Below, in pieces: positions 26,032 through 38,590 of a DNA stretch of 64,000 nucleotides. Source of the DNA: Trematomus loennbergii (lineage: Eukaryota; Chordata; Actinopteri; Perciformes; Nototheniidae); contig JAAOOA010000453.1 of assembly GCA_012861695.1 (NCBI GenBank), forward strand, positions 269,885 through 333,884, given 5' to 3'. The notes under the pieces were generated by a model. It had not been told where the DNA came from. It saw nothing but the letters and a program-made list of their open reading frames with translations, and did not search any database. Position numbers and translations under genes: made by a program. Position 1 is the first letter of the stretch, and each line of letters starts with the position of its first letter.

Positions 26032-26458
26032 TGTTGTTGTGATTTCCGCGCGGTTTGGGTTCTAGGAAGCAGGCACGTAAACTGTTACGTCATGACGCAA
26101 ACGATGAGGCAATGACGCAGTACCATCCCGGCTCTTGAGCGGTGTGAGCGGTGTGAACAGAGCGGGAGCTGAAAAGGGAAACGGGAGCTGAACCAGAAAA
26201 GCTCTCGAGGAGCTAGAAAGTGAAAAGCGCCGGTGTGAAAGCCGCAGTATTCATGTAGAAAAGACGTACAAAAGTGCATTTTGCATGATAGGTCCCTTTA
26301 ACTTGTAATGGAGTATTTTCACAGTGTGGTGTTTGTACTTTTACTTCAGGATCTACTACCTGCAGCACGTGCTGATAAAGTGTCTAAAGTGTTGTTAATG
26401 TGATAATAAAGTGCTACTGAAGAGTTTAAAGTGTTAATGGAGAGTAAAGGGAACAGAC

Positions 26459-26705
26459 CTGCTCTGTGTATCCGAAGCTGAGGCTGTAAAACAGCGTCCA
26501 GTAGTTTCTGGAGTCTCTTGTTCTCCTCTTTGGAAAGAGACAGCTCCTCCTCGAGCTTTGCTATTGTTTGTTCAAACAGAGCAAATATCTCTTCAGTAGT
26601 GAGTCGCTGCTTCTTCAACGACAGCAGCATTTGGACTTTACTCATGTTTCCTAGATCACCTTTTCCTGCAGACTCCGTTAAACACACCGTTTCTCTCTCC
26701 ATCAA
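26459..26705 (-). CDS. ZNF gene 2, first coding exon
   Basis: The minus strand encodes MERETVCLTESAGKGDLGN, then MSKVQMLLSLKKQRL, a helix (EEIFALFEQTIAKLEEELS) and LLDAVLQPQLRIHRA. It ends at a donor (CAGAGCAG/GTCTGT) that leaves one base. That phase fits the ACGTCCAGCAG start of the ZNF exon at 16177, giving HRA-DVQQL, the junction common in this fish ZNF family. The family's usual start is the internal MSKVQ, so either Met could be used. The exon is intact, unlike its inverted twin at 37108-37350. The intron is about 10 kb of transposons. Confidence 0.85.
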
Positions 26706-26883
26706 ACTCTCAATCTGACTAGTGTTGCTAACGTGTTTCCAGCTAGCATGCTAAGCTAGCTCCTATAGTCCGAGGTAAACGCTCCAGAAAAAAGAGCACA
26801 GAGTCCATTCAGAGGTTGATCCAGACACACAGATGATGGATCAGTAGTGCTGGAGCTCACACACACTTTCTCAGGAACAGAGA

Positions 26884-26998
26884 TGCGGCTTTCACACCAG
26901 CGCTTTTCCCTTTCTAGCTCCGAGCTAGAGCTTTTCTGGTTCAGCTCCGGTTTCCCTTTTCTGCTCCCGCTTTGTTCACACCACTCAGAGCCGGTGTA
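26884..26998 (-). mobile_element. Harbinger end fragment in ZNF gene 2 promoter
   Basis: TGCGGCTTTCACACCAGCGC starts a stretch matching the right-end subterminal sequence of Harbinger 1 for about 110 bp. It lies about 180 bp upstream of the ATG of ZNF gene 2. In the twin promoter at 36900-36945 this place holds a TATATAAA box instead. Confidence 0.75.
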
Positions 26999-27060
26999 AG
27001 TACCATATGTGTTCCATGTGTTCGCCCTACCAGATGTGTTCGGGGTCCGTCGGTTACCAA

Positions 27061-27068
27061 TGACGTCA
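27061..27068. promoter_or_regulatory. CRE-like palindrome
   Basis: TGACGTCA, the consensus CREB/ATF site, lies about 360 bp upstream of ZNF gene 2. The stretch holding it is absent from the twin promoter upstream of gene 3. The match is exact, but function is not shown by sequence alone. Confidence 0.3.
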
Positions 27069-27445
27069 CGCATTGGCTGTACGGTAACCCAAGAGGACAT
27101 TTTACACGGTCAAATTCCGAATGTATTGAAACTCCAGACTCAACGTAAGAGCTTGAGCCTCTTCGGGGGGTGCTAACATTTAAACATACACTTCATTCTT
27201 TACTTTGCCCGTTATTATATGTAGAAGATATTACTTTTTTCTCCGTCATGTTGTTTCCATAGCAACAACTTCAAAATAAATAAATCTAAATAGATGTGTG
27301 TTCTACACACCAAATACGTTATTTGAACACCCCTCTCGATCGATTTACAAAAAAAAATAGTATGGCCCGCCCTAATACACCAACGCAGTTTTTAAAGATA
27401 TACATTTTTCAACACAGAATCATTTACCAAATTACACCATATCCA

Positions 27446-27557
27446 TGCTGGTCCATGCTGGTCTTTGCTGGTGAAGCTGGTCATTATGCTGGTCTGCCGG
27501 CGCAAAAACCGGCAGACCAGCATGGACCAGCATGGACTTCATGCTGGTCCATGCTGT
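27446..27557. repeat. CATGCTGGTC array with hairpin
   Basis: Repeats of CATGCTGGTC run in both orientations and meet at a perfect hairpin, ATGCTGGTCTGCCGG / CCGGCAGACCAGCAT, with an eight-base loop. The same motif recurs at 34953-35004, beyond the BEN gene. Confidence 0.8.
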
Positions 27558-28237
27558 AACATGGTGTGAAAGAAGTAATTATGACATGACTTCAAAATGT
27601 AGCTTTTTACTATTTTCGACCATATATAGCAATTTTTCATGTTTATCTTTACAAATACAAATGCATTTTGTTTTTGCGAATCATTGATCTATTCCATAAA
27701 GAAAAAATACCCCACAAGCAATGGCATTACGTAAACAAACATTTAAAGAGTTAAAATTCTGATAAATGTAGAATTGCAATGATATAGGGTTGAAATAAGG
27801 AGTAATAGCATATAGAAAGCTTATATTCTTGCAATGCTATAATGCATTTTTCAAAACTATAGACCTTTAAAAAGTCACTATGAGACATGGTCCATCTACA
27901 TTGGCACAACCAACCCCCTGGCTCATTAACTAAGTATAGTTTATAACCTCAATGATCGAGTTATACATTCATATGTTATCAATTCATCTGTTCATTGCTT
28001 TCACGATGATGAATAGCTTAACTGTTATTTTTACACATCAGTAAGAAAATACCAATTCAAATGTCCAGAGGCATAGACATTACATACACAATGATATAAA
28101 ACAGAAAAACAGCAAATCCTCATATTTACAAAGCTGGACTTATTTATAAATATTGTTATTGCTTCATCAATTGTATTGATGTAATATCTCAAAGTGAGAG
28201 TATTCACAGAGAGGCACAACTTAAAGATCAGACAGAA
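27558..28237. other. AT-rich spacer
   Basis: No gene, RNA or element is recognised in this stretch. Confidence 0.5.
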
Positions 28238-28423
28238 TGGCCGTTTCTCAATGTCGAGTACACCTGCTGCAGAGCCACTATTTCAAGTATACTACGTCAT
28301 CGAGTGGCGCCGAATGCTGGGCATTGAACATGCATTTAAACAGTCATTCGGCGCCACTCGATGACGTAGCATACTTGAAATAGTGGCTCTGCAGCAGGTT
28401 TACTCGACATTGAGAAACGGCCA
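28238..28423. mobile_element. palindromic foldback MITE
   Basis: Arms of about 80 bp, beginning TGGCCGTTTCTCAATGTCGA, pair with only a few mismatches around a loop of about 22 bp. The 186-bp unit has no coding capacity. The superfamily is not assigned because no clear target duplication is visible. Confidence 0.75.
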
Positions 28424-29414
28424 CAAACTGACTGAGCAGCTCCATCGGCTCCTGTGTTGTGCACTGTTTGGGAAACCTAACAGTGAAGCTGATCATAGTT
28501 CTAGCTGGTGCTTTCAGGAATATTACAGCTAAATACAAGCTACAGTATGACAACCATTGAGCAATACTACTCCCTCTCATGTGCGTTTGGAAAAGCAACA
28601 AATGTGCGTCTGTTCACCCTTCTTTTAAGTCATGAATTTCTGCTCTACCCTGTCACCTGTTTCTCTATTAGAGTACCAGGATGTAGACAGAAGCTGCAAC
28701 CAAAAGTACCCATTAAACTGTGTGGTGTTTTCGGGTGTTTTGCATTGTAGGTCTTGCCTTTGAGTCTACACAGCAACGAAGTCCAACAGCTTTGCTGTTC
28801 ACACAGGTTCCATATTCCCTCCAAGACACCTTTGGATGCCAATGTTTTTGCCTGATCAACAAAGGGTCTGAGAAAAATAGACACGACAGACTCATGGGAA
28901 CCAAACCAAAGACCTGTAAGCATTACATTCTGGAATCTTTGTGCTTTGTGACGTGCAACAACATGTGACAAACAACAAAAACGTGTGAGTTTTAACATGT
29001 TTATTTATTGACTTTTCATTCCTGTATGGCAATATTCATTTTGCACAGAGCTGTTTGTCAGAGCACTTAATCCTTCTGGGATATATAGAGGATATTACCT
29101 TGTTTTTTGAACACGGTATTTATTGTGAAATACATGCCTTGTACATGCCATAGGGGGGAAATATTCAGACAAAACACAACATTTACAAGATTACATTTGT
29201 AATTTTAAATGAGAAAAAACAAAGAATATTTTTAGATAAAAGTAATTTATTTGCCAAAAAAGAAACTTGGATATTCTAAACTGATTAGTATAATTTAATT
29301 GTTAAACCTTATCTGTGTTGCTAGAGTTCAAAACATTGCAAGCATTATATATCTATATACGACGTCTACTGCACACAGACAAAATATGTAAGAGAGATGC
29401 AGTCTATGGTATTT
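28424..29414. other. spacer without recognised gene
   Basis: Open frames here (up to 117 codons on minus around 28645-28998) show no familiar motif, splice pattern or repeat relationship. They are not called as genes. Confidence 0.45.
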
Positions 29415-29492
29415 ACTATACAGAGCGGGAAGCGCGTGAACCGCGGGAAGCTGAGGTAGACCTCAGCTCACGCGCTTCCCGCTCTGTATAGT
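29415..29492. repeat. 25-bp perfect inverted repeat with inner hairpin
   Basis: The arms 29415-29439 and 29468-29492 are exact reverse complements. Between them a second pair, AGCTGAGGT / ACCTCAGCT, forms an inner stem, leaving a nine-base bulge on one side. Confidence 0.9.
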
Positions 29493-29564
29493 TACATTCG
29501 CTCTGTGATTGGCTGAGAGACAGGAGATGTTCGACTGATCCAGAGATCTATAATAGAATTTCTA

Positions 29565-29808
29565 TTATCGGGCTCTGGACTGACCCACACAGCATGTATT
29601 TACATCTCTGACAAATCTGGCCCACATCTCTTCCCGGGGGCGCTCCAGAATTCCCTGTCCCCTCCTGATCCTCTCCGGCAATGCTAAAGGCCCCAAGTCC
29701 ACCTGGGTTGTCCAGGTCTTGGTGTAGGCGAGCAAGGAACGTTCCGGGGAGTGGGGTCTCGCCTGCCTCCAGAATTCTCCCCAGAGTAACAAGTGTGACT
29801 GGCACCTA
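29565..29808 (-). CDS. possible terminal exon, unknown protein
   Basis: On minus, the acceptor TTTTTCCACATTTAG is followed by an open frame containing LWGEFWRQARPHSPERS, LALPERIRRGQGILERPRE and MWARFVRDVNTCCVG, then a stop. The Trp- and Arg-rich composition and the good acceptor suggest coding. A second frame is also open through most of the same stretch, so the call is uncertain. No family is recognised and no upstream exon was found. Confidence 0.3.
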
Positions 29809-29942
29809 AATGTGGAAAAAGACAACAATATAATAGGATGGATAATGCAAATAACTGGGAGCATCAAATGCATTTATTTGTAATCTACCTGCTTCTTTAT
29901 GTAGAATGTATATTATAGGGCTCTGGACTGACCCACACAGCA
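29570..29942. repeat. 25-bp direct repeat pair
   Basis: An identical 25-base phrase beginning GGGCTCTGGACTGACC occurs at 29570-29594 and 29918-29942. The second copy lies 29 bp before the ATG of the BEN-type first exon at 29971, the first at the 3' end of the possible minus-strand exon. Confidence 0.85.
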
Positions 29943-29970
29943 ACCACATCAAACCATCAATTAAGCAAAA

Positions 29971-30129
29971 ATGTTTGCCTACGTTAAATACTTGGACGAC
30001 GGAGTTAAAGAAATCGTTCCAACGTCTTATATTAAGGACTCCAGAAACAGTGCCTTCAAATGGGGAATCCCAATCCATCTATCCAAACTATCACCATTAA
30101 GTGAAACCTCTCTTTTCAAGAAATGTTAG
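29971..30129 (+). pseudogene. orphan BEN-gene-type first exon
   Basis: ATG at 29971 opens a 52-codon frame, MFAYVKYLDDGVKEIVPTSY then IKDS, before a stop at 30127. It is clearly related to the first exon at 31409 (MFAYVKYTDGFKAIV), and both match the N-terminus of fish multi-exon BEN-domain proteins. No downstream exons follow before the second first exon, so it is either a duplicated exon or an alternative first exon. The frame shows no donor in the expected phase. Confidence 0.6.
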
Positions 30130-30427
30130 ATTCTGATACAGAATCCCACGAAAATATTGGAAGTTAGCACATGGAAAAATAGCAGACAGCTTTAGAAAAT
30201 AATGTATTGGCAATGCAGCAAATCTTATAATATAAGCTGTGTATATTTTGTGTCTGAATATTGTGTATTATACATTTTTATTTTTATAACAACCATGTAA
30301 GCAGCATTGTATAGTACACAGGCCTATAGTATAGGCCTTTGTATTAGGCTGTATAGGATATAGGCTTTCCACTGTAACACAGGTTTCTGTTTAAACACAT
30401 TTCAAGGGCTACTTTTGATTCAGAGTA

Positions 30428-30523
30428 ATCAAACTCAATAGAAATAAGTTATTTCTATTGAGTTTGATATCTGTTGCTCCTATCTGTTGTTCTGCTACGT
30501 TATAACGTACAGAACAACAGATA
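30428..30523. repeat. two adjacent near-perfect palindromes
   Basis: 30428-30468 is a perfect palindrome of two 20-base arms around a single G. 30481-30523 is a second one, TATCTGTTGTTCTG / CAGAACAACAGATA around TACGTTATAACGTA, with one bulged C. Partial pairing extends to GCTC / GAGC outside. They lie between the two BEN-type first exons. Confidence 0.9.
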
Positions 30524-31408
30524 TGAGCAGCTGTTGACACCGCCAACAACTAGGGGGCAGCAGAAGCGCCAGAGTGAGGATTGACGTTTGAATGAGAGAG
30601 AGTAGACGGAGACGGAGTGTAAACAAAACTAGATAGCAAATATGGAGAAGGAAAGTTATGTTTAATCACTTAAAGAAACACCCTTTTGAGACGAGGACAC
30701 TGGAGGGAAAGCTGAGAGTAAAAGAGCTCGGACCTGATCAGCCTGACATAGGCAGGGCAGGAGTTGTACAGAGGAAGGCAGTACACGCTCTTTTTCAAGG
30801 AGCTGGTTTAGCAAGAAGGCTAACTACCTGCAGCAACACCAGTGCTATATGTTATGTTCCCCTGCCTCCCTTTTTCAAACGTCAGGATCAGACCAGTCTA
30901 TGGACCAGACCCAGCATGGATCCAGACAGATGTGAGTGACTTAAAGCACATATCAGAAAAAACTAAAAGCATGAACAAACTAGAGTCCACATGGATGATG
31001 CTATGCGACTAGCCATGTTTAGGAAAGTAAACACAGCTGTCCAATGAGGGTACAGGATAGGGATCACTCAGTAGCCTAAGCATAATAAGGAGGTTGACAA
31101 AAACAGGCACTAAAATAATAGACTGTATCAAGTGCTGTGTGCCTTTGAGCTAGCCCTGCGTTGTAATATGAGTTTGTGTATAAGTTTGCTTACATTTTGG
31201 TTCCCCCCTGGAGAAAAATGCACCAGCCGCCACTGCATTACATAATAAGATGATTGACATCGCTTCATGCTATAATGACAGCTCTTAGAAGAACATTCTA
31301 GAATTCAAGATTCCAGAGCAGTGTCTCGTGCGCAAAAGAAATAGGTAGCGCGTGAGGCCAAGAATGTGTAAAAGTAATCCGTTCGGCCCGAAACATCTGT
31401 CAGCCAGG

Positions 31409-34785
<3,377 letters not shown>

Positions 34786-34952
34786 ATCAAATGCATCTAT
34801 TTTAGATGATATATTTATTTAGATGTAGGTTTTTTTTGGAATATTATTGTATTGTTAATGTATAATTTATTAAATAAAAATACTGTTATGAACACAATAC
34901 ATGTCTTTATTTTGATAGTTACCAGAATACATTGTATATTTAATACTAACAT

Positions 34953-35004
34953 AAGCTGGTCCATGCTGGTGGTCCATGCTGGTCCATGCTGTTTTTTTCA
35001 GCAG
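34953..35004. repeat. CATGCTGGTC array, right copy
   Basis: AGCTGGTCCATGCTGG repeats run to CATGCTGTTTTTTTCAGCAG. Together with 27446-27557 they bracket the BEN gene and its orphan first exon. They could be subterminal repeats of one large element; the outermost tips do not form a clear inverted pair. Confidence 0.6.
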
Positions 35005-35078
35005 GGACTTCTTTGCCTTTTGACTGCGTTACAAATATACGTATATTATGTTCATACATGCAGAAAGTACAGAAGACA

Positions 35079-35160
<82 letters not shown>
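35079..35160. repeat. GTCT tetranucleotide microsatellite
   Basis: About 20 perfect units. The CLSVCLSV open frame across it is an artefact. Confidence 0.98.
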
Positions 35161-35169
35161 AACTATATT

Positions 35170-35690
35170 TTAGAGTTTAAAGCGTAGCCACTTTTACTCC
35201 ACTACATGTATTTAAAACCTTTAGTTACTTCTCAGATGTGGATGAATGATGTGAAATGTAATCAACACTTAAATCAGACTTTAGTTCCACCTGGAGTAAA
35301 TCCACAAGCTACCCTGCAGTATACAAAGTCATTCAAACTAGCTGCACCTTTACCAGCTTTGAGAACACTTTCATGATCAATCATTATAAAACATATCATA
35401 TATATTATTCTGAAATGGACCAATCTGCACAATGACCACTTTTACTGTCGCTACTTTCACTATATTTTGATGATAATACTTTTCTACTTTTACTTGAGGA
35501 ACATTTTGAATACAGGATTTTTACTTTTAACAGAGTATTCCTACACTCTGGTACTTCTACTTTTACTCAAGAACAAGATCTGAGTACTTCTACTTTTACT
35601 CAAGTACAAGATCTGAGTACTTCTACTTTTACTCAAGTACAAGATCTGAGTACTTCTACTTTTACTCAAGTACAACCTCTGATTAATGGT
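35170..35690. mobile_element. hAT-type non-autonomous fragment with 34-bp tandem end
   Basis: The segment carries TTTTACTCCACTACATGTATTT and ends in about three tandem copies of TACTTCTACTTTTACTCAAG with AAGATCTGAG. This is the end of a very common fish hAT-type family. Part of the same family recurs at about 54110-54205. Confidence 0.6.
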
Positions 35691-35987
35691 GATTTCCAAA
35701 TGTTCTGTTGGTGCGTGGATGATAAAATAATAGCGTTTGATTGTATTGCCTTACGTATGCAGCTATTTGCCTGTGTTTAGAAACATAATTAAACATACCA
35801 TGGACACACATTCAAACAATTCTCCATTTATTAAACATTGCAGATGAACAATTAACAAGTCATACAGCTAAAGAAAACTACAACAATTATTTTCTGTATG
35901 ATGATATCATGGAACCTGGAATTTGAACACACACCACTTAACAATAAACAATAAACTTAACAATAAACGACTGAACTGCTGTCCACT
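35691..35987. other. spacer / possible 3' UTR
   Basis: No gene seen. On minus this would be 3' of the RING-like exon; TTTATT at about 35829 would read AATAAA there. Confidence 0.35.
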
Positions 35988-36166
35988 TTAGGGTAGGGCC
36001 CTTAAAGCATCCAGTGCTGCAGACAGTCCAGCAACCTGGGTATACACTGGCTCCTGATCCCTGCACTTAAGGCATTGGGGAGATGTTATCCTCCACTCCT
36101 CCACACAGAGCCTGCATCCCACGATGCTTCGGCAGCAGGAGGAAAACATGGGTCCAGTCATTGTTT
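35988..36166 (-). CDS. small RING-like Cys-rich exon
   Basis: On minus, an acceptor (TTTTTAAAG) precedes a frame with MFSSCCRSIVGCRLCVEEWR, ITSPQCLKCRDQEPVYTQV, a helix (AGLSAALDALRALP) and a stop. The spacing CC-x5-C-x2-C ... W ... C-x2-C resembles the core of RING or U-box-like E3 ligase domains, where family members read roughly CC-IVGC--CV--W ... CP-CR. Only one exon is recognised, so the metal-binding set is incomplete. It is convergent with the BEN gene. Function as a ubiquitin ligase is inference only. Confidence 0.45.
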
Positions 36167-36637
36167 CTTTAAAAAGAAAAAAGACAGGTTTTTAAAGATG
36201 TGCTGATAGTTACTGATTGATGTCATGGACTGTATTTCTGAAGCATGCACTCAAACTGAGAAAGATACTGTTCAGAAATAGATTTGAAAAGATTAACTTA
36301 GAATAATATGAAAATCCGGCACCTATACGTTTTATTTTTTAAATACTGTTTGTTTGATAATGTATAATGTATACCAATAATTAATGTATAATGTATACCA
36401 ATAATTTTACGAGTCAGTGGGGCTGTACCCGAATACTATAATAAAGTTATAGTAAATAATAACAAACTCCAGTGTTAGAATTCCATAATTCCATATTCAT
36501 AAATAAAATGATATGCAGATAACATTTTCTTGGCTGTGGACTTGTACTCTACATAATTATGTTGAGCTCATGGTAATCTAATTCAATAAACAATAACTGC
36601 AATGAACAGATAGCATTTTCTGACTCGTAAAATGATT
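36167..36637. other. AT-rich spacer
   Basis: No gene recognised. A short phrase, AATGTATAATGTATACCAAT, is tandemly duplicated near 36359-36400. Confidence 0.45.
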
Positions 36638-36931
36638 GGATATGGTGTAATTTGGTAAATGATTCTGTGTTGAAAAATGTATATCTTTAAAAACTGCGTT
36701 GGTGTATTAGGGCGGGCCATACTATTTATTTTTTTGTAAATCGATCGAGAGGGGTGTTCAAATAACGTATGTTGGTGTGTAGAACACACATCTATTTAGA
36801 TTTATTTATTTTGAAGTTGTTGCTATGGAAACAACATGACGGAGAAAAAAGTAATATCTTCTACATATAATAACGGCATTGGTAACCGACGGACCCCGAA
36901 CACATCTGGTAGGCCGTGTTACTCATAGATA

Positions 36932-36939
36932 TATATAAA
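36932..36939 (+). promoter_or_regulatory. TATA box candidate for ZNF gene 3
   Basis: TATATAAA lies about 170 bp upstream of the ATG at 37108, before a conserved non-coding leader (GTGAGCTCCAGCACTACTGA). The twin promoter of gene 2 has lost this stretch to a Harbinger end fragment. Confidence 0.5.
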
Positions 36940-37107
36940 CACGAGATGTGTGAGCTCCAGCACTACTGATCCATCATCTGTGTGTCTGGATCAACCTCTG
37001 AATGGACTCTGTGCTCTTTTTTCTGGAGCGTTTACCTCGGACTATAGGAGCTAGCTTAGCATGCTAGCTGGAAACACGTTAGCAACACTAGTCAGATTGA
37101 GAGTTTG

Positions 37108-37350
37108 ATGGAGAGAGAAACGGTGTGTTTAACGGAGTCTGCAGGAAAAGGTGATCTAGGAAACATGAGTAAAGTCCAAATGCTGCTGTCGTTGAAGAAG
37201 CAGCGACTCGCTACTGAAGAGATATTTGCTCTGTTTGAACAAACAATAGCAGAGCTCGAGGAGGAGCTGTCTCTTTCCAAAGAGGAGAACAAGAGACTCC
37301 AGAAACTCTGGACGCTGTTTTACAGCCTCAGCTTCGGATACACAGAGCAG
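37108..37350 (+). pseudogene. ZNF gene 3, first coding exon, frameshifted
   Basis: Same exon as 26459-26705: MERETVCLTESAGKG, MSKVQMLLSLKKQRL, EEIFALFEQTIAELEEE. A base is missing at about 37304 (AAACTCTGG instead of AAACTACTGG), so the final LLDAVLQPQLRIHRA is read as KLWTLFYSLSFGYTEQ. The donor at 37351 is intact. With the frame restored it would splice to 46792. The intron is about 9.4 kb of transposons. Confidence 0.8.
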
Positions 37351-37510
37351 GTCTGTTCCCTTTACTCTCCATTAACACTTTAAACTCTTCAGTAGCACTT
37401 TATTATCACATTAACAACACTTTAGACACTTTATCAGCACGTGCTGCAGGTAGTACATCCTGAAGTAAAAGTACAAACACCCACTGTGAAAATACTCCAT
37501 TACAAGTTAA

Positions 37511-38139
37511 AGGGGACCTATCAATGCGGTCAAGCCAGCCTCCACTTCGGAAAACACAGTCACCCGCGTTGTTTTGTGGTGCGCGAATATCCTATGCATT
37601 ACGGTAGCGGTCTGGAAAGACTGCCTTCGAAATAAAAGTGCTTTGGGGGGGTGGAGTACAACGCTTCGCGATTGTCAAGGGGGGGGGGGGGTGGTAGTGG
37701 AGTACAGAGCTTCGTGACCGCTGAGCGTGTGAACGTTGTGATCAGCTGTGTTAGCGCAGGGCTGCTGTACAGACCGACGTTAACAGCAGCCCTGTCTGTG
37801 CACAGTATGAGGTGTGATTTGTGCCAATGAACGAACTCACTGAGCAGACAATCGTGTCGATCGTCGCCTACCATGCCGTGAACTATGCCGCGAGAGAAGT
37901 AACGTTACATTCTCGTCGCCACCCCTCTCGTCTGAGAAGCTACGTGACGTCTGCGTCTGAAGTTACTTTACTTTGGTAGTTATCACCAAATAACCCAGTA
38001 ATGTTACAGCTACTTAGTTGCTGTTCAAGCTAGACTCTATTTCAATATAGTTTTGGTATTAAAATAATGTTACACCTCTTTTATGCCCTGAATGCAAAAA
38101 CAACCACAGACAAGAATATATATTTTTAATTATCAAAAT
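37511..38139. other. intronic spacer with Kolobok-like stub
   Basis: The first about 13 bases (AGGGGACCTATCA) are the stub of the element that fills the same TTAA in gene 2. The rest shows no recognised gene; a long G run lies near 37675-37692. Confidence 0.5.
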
Positions 38140-38590
38140 TAGGGATGTCCCGATCACCTTTTTTGCTCCCGATCCGATTCCGATCATTTGATTTTGACAA
38201 TCAGATAACAGATAACGGCTGGTCATCCAACGCGATGAATTCAGCTATCTTGGCTGTTATTTTTTGGCCTTTTCACTGTTCTGGGGCAGTTTCTCTTTCC
38301 TTTTAAAAGTCTCTGAAAGTGTCGGTTGTTTCAGTGCCGTTACCTGAGTGGCCGCTGTGTACTCGTCGTGTTGTTGTTGGTGTTTGTATTAGATTGGTCG
38401 TGTTGAACGTAGCTCTGTTCTTTCCACCACGCGGAACCTCCGCCTTGCAAACATTGCATCTGGCTGTTACACTGCCTTCGCTTTCAATTTTATAATACTT
38501 CCAAACTCCTGACATTTTCTCTGTCCGAGTCACCAGCTGAACGTAGCCTCTCGTTAGCTTACTGCTACTATTAGACCAGTTTATTGCCAT
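38140..38590 (-). mobile_element. hAT fragment with BED zinc finger
   Basis: The end at 38140 is TAGGGATGTCCCGATCACC, a hAT terminus. On minus, 38515-38240 encodes MSGVWKYYKIESEGSVTARC, NVCKAEVPRGGKNRATFNTT and, after a frame change, YKHQQQHDEYTAATQ. This is a BED-type DNA-binding zinc finger as at the N-terminus of hAT/ZBED transposases. The DDE core and hAT dimerisation domain are absent: an internally deleted, truncated copy. Confidence 0.7.

Larger units (their letters stand above)
22134..26247. mobile_element. PIF/Harbinger element 1, 4.1 kb, nearly complete
   Basis: The two ends share the inverted repeat CTTTCACACCGGCGCTTTTC. TAT at 22131-22133 and 26248-26250 is the likely 3-bp duplication. 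The uninterrupted phrase ACACATATTCATG is visible in the left arm of the host element near 19995. Inside are the two genes expected of Harbinger: a Myb/SANT-like DNA-binding protein on plus and a DDE transposase on minus, convergent. Each end also folds on itself, because GGCGCTTTTC is soon followed by GAAAAGCGCC. A hAT piece is nested between the genes. Confidence 0.88.
19949..26297. mobile_element. Kolobok-like element with long inverted arms, multiply interrupted
   Basis: The left end TTAAAGGGGACCTATCATGC (TTAA at 19945) is mirrored by GCATGATAGGTCCC then TTAA at 26298-26301. The left arm (19949 to about 20260) aligns in reverse with 21778-22133 plus 26248-26297, so the element has inverted arms of about 300-400 bp. 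A diverged TTAA element lies in the core and a Harbinger element splits the right arm. Kolobok assignment rests on the TTAA target and the AGGG end; no transposase was found. The insertion site, beside ZNF exon 1, is shared with the copy at 37507-37510. Confidence 0.6.
26302..27446 (-). repeat. ZNF promoter and exon 1 duplicate, arm A
   Basis: Inverted counterpart of 36638-37510. The two arms diverge exactly at 27446, where a CATGCTGGTC array begins. Arm A has two extra stretches, a Harbinger end (26884-26998) and about 150 bp around 27060-27215. Confidence 0.85.
36638..37510 (+). repeat. ZNF promoter and exon 1 duplicate, arm B
   Basis: Inverted counterpart of 26302-27446. It includes the presumed promoter, exon 1 and the first about 150 bp of intron 1, to the TTAA site at 37507-37510. 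Confidence 0.85.

Noticed and set aside
28645..28998. 117-codon minus-strand frame
   Set aside because: No recognised motif, no splice sites of note and overlapping open frames on both strands.
30658..30939. 93-codon frame starting MFNHLKKHPFE
   Set aside because: NHLKKH recalls the end of a BED finger of hAT transposases, but the zinc-binding Cys pairs are absent and nothing upstream restores them; too weak to call.
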